Source: Arcticibacterium sp964021845
GTDB taxonomy: Bacteria > Bacteroidota > Bacteroidia > Cytophagales > Spirosomataceae
Assembly: GCF_964021845.1 (NCBI RefSeq)
Contig: NZ_CAXHZC010000005.1
Coordinates: forward strand, 186,001 to 250,000
Direction of reading: 5' to 3'
DNA length: 64,000 bases
Positions 20,155 to 28,800 of the stretch are shown here, one piece after another. The translations under genes were made by a program, and so were the position numbers. The notes under the pieces are model-generated. The model saw nothing but the letters and a program-made list of their open reading frames with translations. It did no database searches and was not told the DNA's origin. The stretch's first letter is position 1. Each line of letters begins with the position of its first letter.

Positions 20155-20901
20155 TCATATTTCACTTAGAGATTTAGACAGGGAGAGAATATCTCCTTGT
20201 TTTTTCATGTTTAGTTTATCCTTTTTGACAATAGATGAGGCAGTTTCACTATACTTCCCCAAATTCTTAAGGAAAGATTTCTTATGACTTACTAAGACCA
20301 TTTTATTGTCAACTACAAGGTAAAAGCGTTCTCTTTTCTCGAATTCACCCTCATAAATGCTAGAATTAGAAGAACCATACCCAGTACTTACTCCAGAGCT
20401 AGAAGGTATAAATTTACAGTCATATAGTTTTAGAAGCATGGGTTCAGAATAGGAAAGAGTTTCATAGTAATAATCGCCAGCTCCTTTTATCTCATCTTCA
20501 TATCTAGAAAAGTTATGTCCGTTTATTCGAAATTCTAATGGCTTTAACTCCACAGAAGGTGTTGACTTGTTTTTGGAGTAATAAAGCGTGTTTTGTTCTA
20601 AATTAAAGGCTATTAGGCCTTCTACAGGTTCTCCACCTTCTAAAAGCACCTTTTCTTTAAACCAACCATTTTTGAAATAGGGAGTGCCTAAATACTTCTT
20701 TTCAAAGGCTTGTGTCGTGTTTAGTCTTACATTTTTGGCATTATATTCAGAAACAAGTATGGTATCTCCATCTGCATTTACATCTATTCGTGAGCCTGAT
20801 GATGCTGTAGAAATTTTATCCAAAAAGTAGGCAACATTATCTTGCGAGAAAGATAAAAATGAAATTGAAAGTAGGCTTAGGAAAAGAAAAGTTCGCATCA
20901 T
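20155..20901 (-). CDS. Uncharacterised exported protein, 248 residues
   Basis: Not recognised as a named family. The sequence starts with two Met codons and a clear signal peptide (FLFLSLLSISFLSFSQ) ending in a Bacteroidota-style SQ cleavage site. The mature protein is mixed alpha/beta without membrane segments. It contains KYLGTPYFKNGWFKEKVLLEGG and a positively charged C-terminal region ending in LSLSKSLSEI. It is probably periplasmic or surface-associated. It is convergent with hslU and has no obvious operon partner; the next minus-strand gene lies 137 nt upstream. The function cannot be assigned from the sequence. Confidence 0.7.
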   Translation of the reverse strand: MMRTFLFLSLLSISFLSFSQDNVAYFLDKISTASSGSRIDVNADGDTILVSEYNAKNVRLNTTQAFEKKYLGTPYFKNGWFKEKVLLEGGEPVEGLIAFNLEQNTLYYSKNKSTPSVELKPLEFRINGHNFSRYEDEIKGAGDYYYETLSYSEPMLLKLYDCKFIPSSSGVSTGYGSSNSSIYEGEFEKRERFYLVVDNKMVLVSHKKSFLKNLGKYSETASSIVKKDKLNMKKQGDILSLSKSLSEI

Positions 20902-21038
20902 TATTTTTTTGTGAAAAGTTTGTAGTGTATTGATAACGAAGTTAATAAAAAATATTCATTTTGTCTTATGAAAAAATAAAGTGTAATGGAGGGTATTGTC
21001 AAATACTCTTTCTGTTTCTTGAATTATTTCAATCGAGC

Positions 21039-21926
21039 TTAAAGACCGGATAATCTTCCTTGAAGCCCTCCAGAGTGATAGAGGACTATTTTGGAGCTAG
21101 TAGGGAAGTGCCCCTTTTCTATCAAATCAAATATGCCGTAAAATAGTTTTGCGGTGTAAATTTGCTCTAATTGAATATTAAATTCGTTCTCAAAATATTT
21201 GATAAACTTCAGAAGTGTATCATTGTATTTGGCGTAGCCGCCAAAATGATAGTCGTCAAAAAAACGAAGCCTGTCAGTTGGTTTTTGAAGTAAGTTTTGA
21301 ATTTCATCTATCAAGAAACCTCCGTTTTTTAGAGCAGGGAATCCGTAGACTTCGCCTTTATAATTCTTGTTTGATAATACACCCGCAGCAGTGCCCCCTG
21401 TGCCTGCGGCCAAACAAAAATGAGTTGGTGTAATTTCTTTTAAAACTTCATCAATAATTTCAGCACAGCCAGGTAGGGCGTAAGGATTGCTTCCACCTTC
21501 AGGAATGAAAAACTTGCTTTCACCTGAGAATTTAGAACTTAAAGTCTTTTTATCCCTATAGTCAGTACGGGTGACAAAATGCATTTTCATCCCTTTTTGA
21601 CTGGCAAATGCCAGCGTAGGGCTTGATTCCTCATTGAGCTCTTGCCCTCGTATAATAGCCTCTGATTTAAAATTAAATAAATTGGCAGCGGCTGCTAAGG
21701 CATAAATATGGTTAGAGTAAGCTCCGCCAAAACTGATTAGCGTTTCTTTTTTGTTCTCTTTAGCTTTTAAAAGGTTGTACTTAAGTTTTCTAAATTTGTT
21801 TCCAGAGACCTCTGGATGGCATAAATCGTCCCTTTTTACCCATACCTCCAATCCTTTCTGGTCAAAAAGAGGACTAGATAGTTTTTCTAATGGGGTAGGA
21901 TATAGGATGTGTTTTTCAAAAACCAA
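21039..21926 (-). CDS. ACC deaminase / D-cysteine desulfhydrase family PLP enzyme
   Basis: A 295-residue fold-type II PLP enzyme. The PLP-binding lysine is Lys44 in SGNKFRKLKYN. ISFGGAYSNHIYALAAAANL is the substrate/cofactor loop of the ACC deaminase-like family, and AAGTGGTAAGV binds the PLP phosphate. Relatives deaminate 1-aminocyclopropane-1-carboxylate or desulfhydrate D-cysteine; many Bacteroidota members are untested, so the reaction is left open. The reading frame begins with TTG at 21926 (TTG-GTT-TTT-GAA), since no ATG lies near the conserved N-terminus. It is divergent from the pseudouridine synthase gene with only 38 nt between the starts, so promoter elements must overlap. Confidence 0.85.
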   Translation of the reverse strand: MVFEKHILYPTPLEKLSSPLFDQKGLEVWVKRDDLCHPEVSGNKFRKLKYNLLKAKENKKETLISFGGAYSNHIYALAAAANLFNFKSEAIIRGQELNEESSPTLAFASQKGMKMHFVTRTDYRDKKTLSSKFSGESKFFIPEGGSNPYALPGCAEIIDEVLKEITPTHFCLAAGTGGTAAGVLSNKNYKGEVYGFPALKNGGFLIDEIQNLLQKPTDRLRFFDDYHFGGYAKYNDTLLKFIKYFENEFNIQLEQIYTAKLFYGIFDLIEKGHFPTSSKIVLYHSGGLQGRLSGL

Positions 21927-21964
21927 TTTTAAAGAGGTAACTTGCGGGCTAAAATTACATCTTT

Positions 21965-22996
21965 TTGGAAGAGAAACATATAGAAGACGATTTGGAAGAC
22001 GATGAGTTGTACGAACATCTCAATCTTACCGCGGACCCCGGACAAACACCACTTAGGCTTGATAAGTTTATAGGACACCATACTAATAGCTCTAGAAACA
22101 AGATTCAGAACGCTATAGATAGTGAGTCTGTAAAAGTTAATGGAAATTTAGTAAAATCAAGTTATAAGGTTAGGCCTGGCGATAATATCATTATTTCTTT
22201 GGCAAAACCGCCAAAAGAGCCGTCAGAAGTTATTCCGCAAGACATTCCGCTTGATATTATTTATGAAGACAATAGTGTCTTATTGGTAAATAAAGATGCC
22301 GACATGGTGGTGCATCCTGGTTTTAACAACTGGGATGGTACTTTAGTAAATGCATTGGTTTTCCATTTTAAGAACCTTCCCACGTCTAAAAACGGAACTA
22401 TAAGACCGGGCTTAGTTCATAGAATTGATAAGGGAACCACAGGCCTTTTGGTAATTGCTAAAACGGAGTATGCTATGCAATATTTGGCGAAACAATTTGC
22501 CGACCATAGCACCGAAAGAACATACTACTGCATGGTGTGGGGCGAACCTAAAGAGGATAAAGGTACCATAAATGCTAACCTAGGAAGAGGTTTTAAAGAT
22601 AGAAGGATATCGGAGGTTTTTCCTGAAGGAGAACATGGCAGAGTGGCCATTACGCATTATGAGGTTATAAGAAGAATGCGTTATGTAAGCCTTGTGAAGT
22701 GTAACCTAGAAACAGGGCGTACCCACCAAATTAGAGCTCATATGAAGCATATAGGTCACCCGCTTTTTGGAGATACTACGTACGGGGGAGACAGAGCATT
22801 AAGAGGGAATATGTTTTCAAAGTATAAGCAGTTTGTCGACAATTGTTTCAAAATTATGCCACGTCAGGCTCTGCATGCTAAGTCTCTTGGGTTTAAACAC
22901 CCTGAAACAGAAGAGTGGATGCAGTTTGACTCAGAACTACCTGAAGATATGGTAGACCTGATAGCCAAATGGGACCATTATGTACAACACAATTAA
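21965..22996 (+). CDS. RluA/RluD-family pseudouridine synthase
   Basis: A 343-residue RNA pseudouridine synthase that isomerises uridines, probably in 23S rRNA. An S4-like RNA-binding module (about 25-90: LRLDKFIGHHTNSSRNKIQ) precedes the catalytic domain. The catalytic aspartate is in HRIDKGTTGLLVIAKT (about residue 154), and the family motifs RTHQIRAHMKHIGHPLFGD and RQALHAKSLGF follow. The start is a TTG at 21965: an in-frame TAA lies 15 nt upstream and there is no in-frame ATG before the S4 domain. RluD is the closest named relative by layout, but the target uridines cannot be read from the sequence. It is followed after 12 nt by a GNAT gene, so the two are probably cotranscribed. Confidence 0.9.
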   Translation: MEEKHIEDDLEDDELYEHLNLTADPGQTPLRLDKFIGHHTNSSRNKIQNAIDSESVKVNGNLVKSSYKVRPGDNIIISLAKPPKEPSEVIPQDIPLDIIYEDNSVLLVNKDADMVVHPGFNNWDGTLVNALVFHFKNLPTSKNGTIRPGLVHRIDKGTTGLLVIAKTEYAMQYLAKQFADHSTERTYYCMVWGEPKEDKGTINANLGRGFKDRRISEVFPEGEHGRVAITHYEVIRRMRYVSLVKCNLETGRTHQIRAHMKHIGHPLFGDTTYGGDRALRGNMFSKYKQFVDNCFKIMPRQALHAKSLGFKHPETEEWMQFDSELPEDMVDLIAKWDHYVQHN

Positions 22997-23008
22997 TTAG
23001 AAATTTAG

Positions 23009-23458
23009 ATGAATACGGTTATAAGAGAGGCCATAGCGGCTGATGTGCCTGCTATGATGGGTTTGGTAAAAGAATTAGCTCTTTATGAAAAAGCTCCAGA
23101 GCAGGTAACTAATACGGAAGCGTTAATGCTGAAAGATGGGTTCGGAGAGAATCCTATTTTTGGGGCTTTTGTGGCGGAGGTTGACGGTATAGTGGTAGGT
23201 CTGTCTATATATTATTACCGATATTCGACATGGAAAGGTAGACGTATTTATCTGGAAGATTTGGTAGTAAAAGAGTCCTTAAGAGGTAAAGGAGCAGGGA
23301 AACTACTTTTTGAAGCGGTTATTGAGAAGGGAAAGGAAGTGGGCTGTACAGGTATGATGTGGCAGGTGCTAGACTGGAATGAATCAGCCATTGCCTTCTA
23401 TAAAAAATATGGAACCACTTTTGACGAGGAATGGGTGAACTGTCATTTGGATTTTTAA
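23009..23458 (+). CDS. GNAT N-acetyltransferase, diamine acetyltransferase-like
   Basis: A 149-residue single-domain GNAT enzyme using acetyl-CoA. The acetyl-CoA loop is VKESLRGKGAGKLLF (motif A, RxxGxG/A), after the motif YLEDLVVK. The C-terminal part, WQVLDWNESAIAFYKKYGTTF, is typical of the spermidine/spermine N1-acetyltransferase (SSAT)-like branch, which also has the motif YYYRYSTWKGR seen here. The likely substrate is a polyamine or small amine; this is inferred from family resemblance. It lies 12 nt after the pseudouridine synthase gene and probably shares its transcript. Confidence 0.85.
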   Translation: MNTVIREAIAADVPAMMGLVKELALYEKAPEQVTNTEALMLKDGFGENPIFGAFVAEVDGIVVGLSIYYYRYSTWKGRRIYLEDLVVKESLRGKGAGKLLFEAVIEKGKEVGCTGMMWQVLDWNESAIAFYKKYGTTFDEEWVNCHLDF

Positions 23459-23472
23459 ATTCCGCAGATTAT

Positions 23473-23847
23473 TTAAGAAAGTAAGGTCTCAGCAGAAATA
23501 CCTAAACCACGATGTATCTTTTTAGCCATTTCATAAGAAAGAGGCCTTCTTCTGTTTAATACTTCGGAAACTCTGCTGACGCTTCCAAAGTATTCAGCTA
23601 AGTCTTTTCGTTTTAGGCCAAGTTCTTCCATTCTGATTTTAATGGCTTCAATTGGGTCTGAAGCTTCAATGGGGTAGTGTATGGATTCGTAGTTTTCTAC
23701 TAAAATTGAAACCAGCTCTAGTAGCTCCTCTTCTGGAGTATTTTCTTCACAGTCAATCAGCTTATCTATGATTTTTAGATAAACTTCATACTGTTCTTCT
23801 GATTTTATAGGGGCAATTTTTGATTTTATTTCTGCTATAGTTTCCAT
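23473..23847 (-). CDS. higA: HigA-type antitoxin with Xre helix-turn-helix
   Basis: A 124-residue antitoxin of the COG5499 type. The N-terminal half is an acidic helical region (ENTPEEELLELVSILVENYE) and the C-terminal half is an Xre-type helix-turn-helix (about 70-124: GLKRKDLAEYFGSVSRVSEV...AKKIHRGLGIS). It should neutralise the upstream toxin and repress the operon. The gene follows the toxin by 4 nt. The toxin-first order is characteristic of higBA rather than relBE systems. Confidence 0.85.
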   Translation of the reverse strand: METIAEIKSKIAPIKSEEQYEVYLKIIDKLIDCEENTPEEELLELVSILVENYESIHYPIEASDPIEAIKIRMEELGLKRKDLAEYFGSVSRVSEVLNRRRPLSYEMAKKIHRGLGISAETLLS

Positions 23848-23851
23848 GTTT

Positions 23852-24148
23852 CTAAATATGTTTTATGTCGGTTATTCTATCGTACTCTTTATGGGTTCCA
23901 ATAAACCGAATGTAAACCCTCTGTAACCCGTATCTAAAGACCACAATTAACCTGTATTTGTTTCTACAAATGTTAAAGACATACCTATTGTTGCCAACAT
24001 TATCTGCAGAGGGTGTGTCACTTTTAACCTCATTAGGATTTTTATAATTTGCCAAATTCATTTTCCGATACCAATACTTAAGTTCCTGTTCACTGTCTGG
24101 GTATTCCTTCCAAAAGCTTCGCAGGGTTCCTTTAGTAATCACTCTCAT
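23852..24148 (-). CDS. higB: HigB-type mRNA interferase toxin
   Basis: A small basic protein of about 98 residues belonging to the HigB (PF09907-like) branch of ribosome-dependent endoribonucleases. Family marks are the opening MRVITKGTLRSFW, the central LANYKNPNEVKSDTPSADNV, the core NRYVFNICRNKYRLIVVFRY and the C-terminal YIRFIGTHKEYDRI, in which the His and Tyr are the expected catalytic side. I place the start at ATG 24148; the frame could be extended by two codons to a TTG at 24154. It forms a toxin-first operon with higA. A palindrome about 33 nt upstream may be the operator. Confidence 0.87.
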   Translation of the reverse strand: MRVITKGTLRSFWKEYPDSEQELKYWYRKMNLANYKNPNEVKSDTPSADNVGNNRYVFNICRNKYRLIVVFRYGLQRVYIRFIGTHKEYDRITDIKHI

Positions 24149-24180
24149 AACCAAATGTATGAATTAAAGTTCTCATTTTT

Positions 24181-24206
24181 GTATATTTATATACGTTTAT
24201 GTATAT
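24181..24206 (-). promoter_or_regulatory. Candidate HigBA operator: GTATAT palindrome plus extra half-site
   Basis: GTATATTTATATAC (24181-24194) is a perfect 6-bp inverted repeat with a 2-nt spacer, and another GTATAT follows at 24201. It lies just upstream of the toxin gene, where HigA-type repressors usually bind. The assignment rests on position and symmetry only; AT-rich palindromes also arise by chance. Confidence 0.45.
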
Positions 24207-24320
24207 TTTTAGAATGTAAGACATACTAAGTGAGTTTGTAGCAAAATAATCAAATGTTAAATAATTTGTTGGCTATAAGTTGATTGTCTAAATTTATTAA
24301 TACATCATAAATTCATAATA

Positions 24321-24584
24321 ATGAAACACTTAACGCTACCTTTTATACTAATCGCAACTGCAGCTTCCGCCCAAATTCCTTATTCGCATGGGGAGTCTTT
24401 AATTAAGTCAGAAGAGGCTAAAGTTAAGAGCTATACTGTAAAACCACTTAGTACTTCTTCTACTGTAGTTGAAAGTTCACTTGACAATATGCCTATTCTT
24501 TTTCCGGGGTTTAAAGTTTCTATGATGTTAGAGGTTCTGCCGCCTGAAAATATGCCCAATCCTTTAATTAAGGAAGAAGAGTAG
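24321..24584 (+). CDS. Small exported protein, 87 residues, unknown
   Basis: A short gene with a good signal peptide (MKHLTLPFILIATAASAQ), predicting a mature protein of about 69 residues. The mature part has no cysteines and no recognisable domain; it is acidic at the C-terminus (PLIKEEE) and contains the segment LFPGFKVSMMLEVLPP. It lies upstream of the multiheme cytochrome gene with a 69-nt gap that holds a possible CRP/FNR box, so it may be a separate transcript. The signal peptide supports it as a real gene. The function is unknown. Confidence 0.6.
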   Translation: MKHLTLPFILIATAASAQIPYSHGESLIKSEEAKVKSYTVKPLSTSSTVVESSLDNMPILFPGFKVSMMLEVLPPENMPNPLIKEEE

Positions 24585-24591
24585 GTTACTT

Positions 24592-24635
24592 GTGATAAAA
24601 ATCACCTAAGTTAAAAATGCTTTGATGTATTTTTG
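24592..24635 (+). promoter_or_regulatory. Possible CRP/FNR-type box and Bacteroidota promoter for the cytochrome gene
   Basis: GTGAT-AAAA-ATCAC (24592-24605) is a perfect inverted repeat with the 5-4-5 spacing of FNR/CRP-family sites (FNR: TTGAT-N4-ATCAA). Downstream, TATTTTTG (24628-24635) fits the Bacteroidota -7 element TAnnTTTG. If transcription starts a few bases after that element, the box is centred near -42, a classic activator position. The gene that follows encodes a multiheme cytochrome, a plausible target for redox control. Confidence 0.5.
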
Positions 24636-24653
24636 TTAAAAACATAAATCTAT

Positions 24654-25838
24654 TTGAAGCGAATAATCTATTTTCTTATTGCCATTGGTTTTATAGGAGC
24701 GGTGGTTTATGCCATTTTTTTTAGAGAAAAAGTGACTCCTTTGACGGAGTCATGGGAAAAACCAGTGCCTCATCAAGAAATTCCTGAAGGTTTAATTTCA
24801 CTGAAATCGGAAGATTGTGGCGTTTGTCATCAAGAGCATTACGCCGAATGGAAACTGGCTACGCACGCTCACGCTTGGACAGACCTACAGTTTCAAGCAG
24901 AACTTCAGAAAGAATCAAGTCCGTTTATGTGTATTAATTGCCATATTCCGCTTCAAAATCAGCAAGAAGAAATAGTGACGGGCCTTATCAATGGCGATAT
25001 CTACAGACCAGTTAAAGAGAGAAATCCGTTTTTTGATAGAGAATTGCAGCAAGAGGGTATAAACTGTGCCAGCTGCCATGTCAGGAATAATGAAATTATT
25101 GGAACTAAAGGTACCGGCATGGCACCTCATAAAGTGAATGTGGCCCCCGAGTTGTTGTCCGAAAACCTGTGTATCTCTTGTCATAATGCCAATGCTGTTA
25201 TAACACCAACACTTGCCTGTACTTTTGAAACGGGTGACGAGTGGAAGGCAGGACCTTTTTATGGCGAGAAAAACTGTAAAGATTGCCACATGGAAGAAGT
25301 AGAAAGAAGTCTTGTACCTGGTTATCCTGTAAGGAAAAGCCACAGGCATTTCTTCTCAGGTTCGGGTATTCCAAAGTTTGATTCTGTTAAAACTACTATG
25401 CTTAATGGGTATAATTTTTATCCAGATAAGCTAGCGAAGTCTTATTTATATGAGGAGGCATTCATTTATAAACTAAAGTTAAAAAATGAAAATGCAGGGC
25501 ATAAAGTGCCTACTGGCGACCCTGAAAGGTTTTTTATGATTGAATTAACGCTTTCTACAGAAGCTGGGAAACTGATAAAAACCGAGCGTTTTAGAATAGG
25601 AGAAGAGTGGGAATGGTACCCCGAGGCAAAAAAGCTGTCTGACACTAACATGCTTCCGGGTGAAGAAAGAACCTTCAGATTAGAGACTGATATAAATCAA
25701 AAAGGCACTTACGTTTTAAAAGCTAAAGTCACCAAACATAGATTAAATAAAGAAAACGCAGAGTTTAATAATCTAGGGGAAAATTACCCACTATTTATTA
25801 CGGTTTTTGACGAGTTACAAACTTTTGAGGTTAATTAG
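24654..25838 (+). CDS. Pentaheme c-type cytochrome (cytochrome c554-like), membrane-anchored
   Basis: A 394-residue exported electron-transfer protein. An uncleaved N-terminal segment (IIYFLIAIGFIGAVVYAIFF) should anchor it with its heme domain in the periplasm. Five CXXCH sites are visible: Cys55-His59, Cys93-His97, Cys138-His142, Cys173-His177 and Cys208-His212. The heme part (about 50-230) has the look of the cytochrome c554 / multiheme family; the C-terminal 150 residues are a beta-rich domain (NENAGHKVPTGDPERFFMIE). The start is TTG at 24654, directly before KRIIYFL; there is no in-frame ATG nearby. The electron donor and acceptor are unknown. Its stop overlaps the stop of the convergent hybrid sensor gene by 4 nt. 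A CRP/FNR-like box lies upstream. Confidence 0.85.
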   Translation: MKRIIYFLIAIGFIGAVVYAIFFREKVTPLTESWEKPVPHQEIPEGLISLKSEDCGVCHQEHYAEWKLATHAHAWTDLQFQAELQKESSPFMCINCHIPLQNQQEEIVTGLINGDIYRPVKERNPFFDRELQQEGINCASCHVRNNEIIGTKGTGMAPHKVNVAPELLSENLCISCHNANAVITPTLACTFETGDEWKAGPFYGEKNCKDCHMEEVERSLVPGYPVRKSHRHFFSGSGIPKFDSVKTTMLNGYNFYPDKLAKSYLYEEAFIYKLKLKNENAGHKVPTGDPERFFMIELTLSTEAGKLIKTERFRIGEEWEWYPEAKKLSDTNMLPGEERTFRLETDINQKGTYVLKAKVTKHRLNKENAEFNNLGENYPLFITVFDELQTFEVN

Positions 25839-28800
25839 AATTTATTGTCGTCTGATTTTTCGCTTCTATATTTTAGTGGAGATACGCCAAATTCCTTTTT
25901 GAAGCATCTGCTGAAGTAAGAGGGGTCGTTAAAGCCTACTTGCCAAGCTATTTCCGAAACATTAAAATGACCACTATCCATTAATTGAATAGCTCTTTTA
26001 AGTCTTACTTGTCTTATAAACTCTGTTCCAGAAAGATTCATAACGGCCTTTAATTTTCTGTAAAATTGCATTCGGCTCATGTTCATGGCTATTTCTAGTT
26101 GCTCAGAATCAAAGTTGGAATCATCAATATTCTTTTCAATTATAGAAACGGCTTTTTTGATAAACTGTTCCTCCATAGCCGGAAGCTCTATTTCAGAAGG
26201 GGAGGCTAGTATTTTCTTACTCCACTTGTCTCTCAGTAGTTCACGATTTTTGATAAGACTTTTTACTTTAGTCTCCAGAATATTCAGGTTAAAAGGTTTG
26301 GTGATATAATCATCAATACCCATATCAAAAGCTTCCATTTGACTGGTATTGGCAGACCTAGAAGTTAAAAGCAGAAATGGAATATGACTTGTTTTTTCAC
26401 TCTTCCTGATGGCTGTGCAAAACTCAGTTCCATCTATTTCGGGCATAAGCCAATCAGAAATTATCAAATCAGGCACTTGGCTTTTAGCTTTTTCTATTCC
26501 CTTTTTACCGTTTTCGGCAGTAATGACTCTGTAATCTTGCAGGAAGCTTTCCCTTAAATATTGACGTAGCTCTTCATTATCTTCTACTATGAGAAGGAGA
26601 GGTTTTAAAGTATTGGTTAATATTTGAGAACTTTGTGTGGTTTCAATGCTGTGTTTGACAGTTTTTAACTGAGGTACATCCAGGTCTTTGGCGGAGTTTA
26701 GCCAGTCTTGAGGATATGCCGAAACGGCCATGGGAAGCTCAACCTGAAACATGGTGCCTACTCCTTCATTACTTTCTACTTTTATGGTTCCTAAATGTAA
26801 ATCAACGAGTTCTTTGGTAAGTGCCAGTCCTATTCCGGAGCCTGTTTTCTTCTGTTTAGTTTCTCCCTGAGCCTGATAAAACCGTTCAAAAAGGTGCGAC
26901 ATATCCTCTTTAGAAATGCCAATTCCAGAATCTTCAATTTGAAAGCTTAAGGCTTGAGATATTTCATTAATATTTACTTTGACTGTGATATCCCCATTTT
27001 CGTTCGTGAATTTAAAGGCATTTGAAAGAAGGTTATAAATGACTTTTTCTACAATATCAGCATCAAAGTAACCTTGATGGCTCTTCACATTTGTGTGGAA
27101 AGTGAGACTAATGTTTTTGTTTTTGGCTAAATCTTCAAAGTATTCTACAATTCGTATAATAAACGCAATGATATCATTTTGAGTGATTTCAGGTTTCAGG
27201 CTTTGGCTTTCTACTTTCGATAAATCTAATATTTGATTAATAAGCCTTAGCAGCCTTTGAGCATTTCGCTGCATAACTAAAAACTGGTGTTTGACTTGGC
27301 TCTTTTGACTTCGGTCGTTTATGAGTTTATCTAATGGCGTTAAAATAAGGGTTAGTGGCGTTCTAAATTCATGAGAGATATTGGTGAAGAAGTTTGATTT
27401 GGTGTCGTCAAGAGCCTTAATTGCTTCAGTTTCTAGTTGCTTAATTCTGATATCGGCTTTGAGTCGCTCTCTTACCAGAATGTTTTGTCTCCAAGCTATT
27501 ATTAGTCCTAGAAACAAAATGGTATAAAGTCCGTAGGCCCACCAGCTTCTATACCAAGGGGGTAAAACAGTTATTTTTACCATTTTAGGTTGACTCCATG
27601 GGCTATTACCTTCAGAAGCTTTTACCATAAATGTATAGGTGCCTTCCGTCAAATTAGAATACGGAGCGGTACGCTGAGCACCTACGAAATTCCAGTCAGT
27701 ATCAAAACCTGAAAGTTTGTAAGCGTATTTGATATTGTGATAGGGGTGAAAAGAGAGAGCAGTGTATTCTATAGTAAAGATGTTTTGAAAAGGAGAGAAA
27801 ATTAGTTCGGTAGCTCTAGTCATATCGAGTTTAGTGGGAGCATTACTATTTTGTTGGTCTATAGACTCATTAAATATCTTTAAGTCGGTTAAAAATAAAT
27901 TGGGGGCAGATGTCTTCTTTCTAACTTGTTCTGGCTTGAAAACCACCATGCCTTGCATATTACCAAAGGCCAAGTCTCCGTTGGGTAATTGTGATGCTGC
28001 TTCTTTGACAAATTCATGGCCTACCAAACCATCAGATTGATTATAGTTTTCAAATTTCTCAGAAAAAGGATCGTATAACGATATGCCAGAATTAGTAGCT
28101 ATCCATAGATTTTGCTGGCGGTCTTCTAAAATGCTGGCTACATTATTATTTATTAGGCCGTCTTTGGTGTTTTTGCTTTGGAAAATTTCGGTTTTTGGGT
28201 CAAATAGCAGCAGCCCACAGCCACTGGTACCTATCCATATTCTTTTTTGAAGGTCTTCATGTATGGCAGATATGGCATTACAGGGCAAAGAGCCAATTTT
28301 ATCGTTGGCGGTAAAAACTTTGACCTCGTCTGTTTTTAAATTCCATTTTACTAAGCCTGATATATAAGTCCCAATCCAGAGATTATGGTTAGAGTCTTGA
28401 AAAAGCAGGTTCACGTCATATTCTTTTAGTATTTTTTCAACAGTGCTATGCGTAACTTTTTCAACAGACTTGGTATTTTCATCAAATAGATAGAGTTCTC
28501 TTTGCATGGTACCAATCCAAATTTTCCCGTTTCCTGCCCGTGCAAAGGTTTTGACAGATTTACTTCCTTCTAGTTTAAAAGGGAGGAATTTACGTGTTTT
28601 AGTTTCATAAAGAGAAAAGCCTTCTGTCCATGTGGAGATAATGATATTTCCGTTTTCAGTTGCTAAAATGGCGTTAATATCATTTGCTGGCAAGCCAGAG
28701 TTTTCGGAAGTGTAGCGGTCAAAGTGTTTTCTGTTTTTTGATATTACGGTTAGACCTTTAGTAGAACTTACCCAAATTTTATCTTCCTCATCATGAGCTA

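Noticed and set aside
24915..25349. 144-codon minus-strand open frame opposite the cytochrome gene
   Set aside because: It lies wholly inside a gene with five CXXCH motifs; its translation has no recognisable family pattern and no signal or context.
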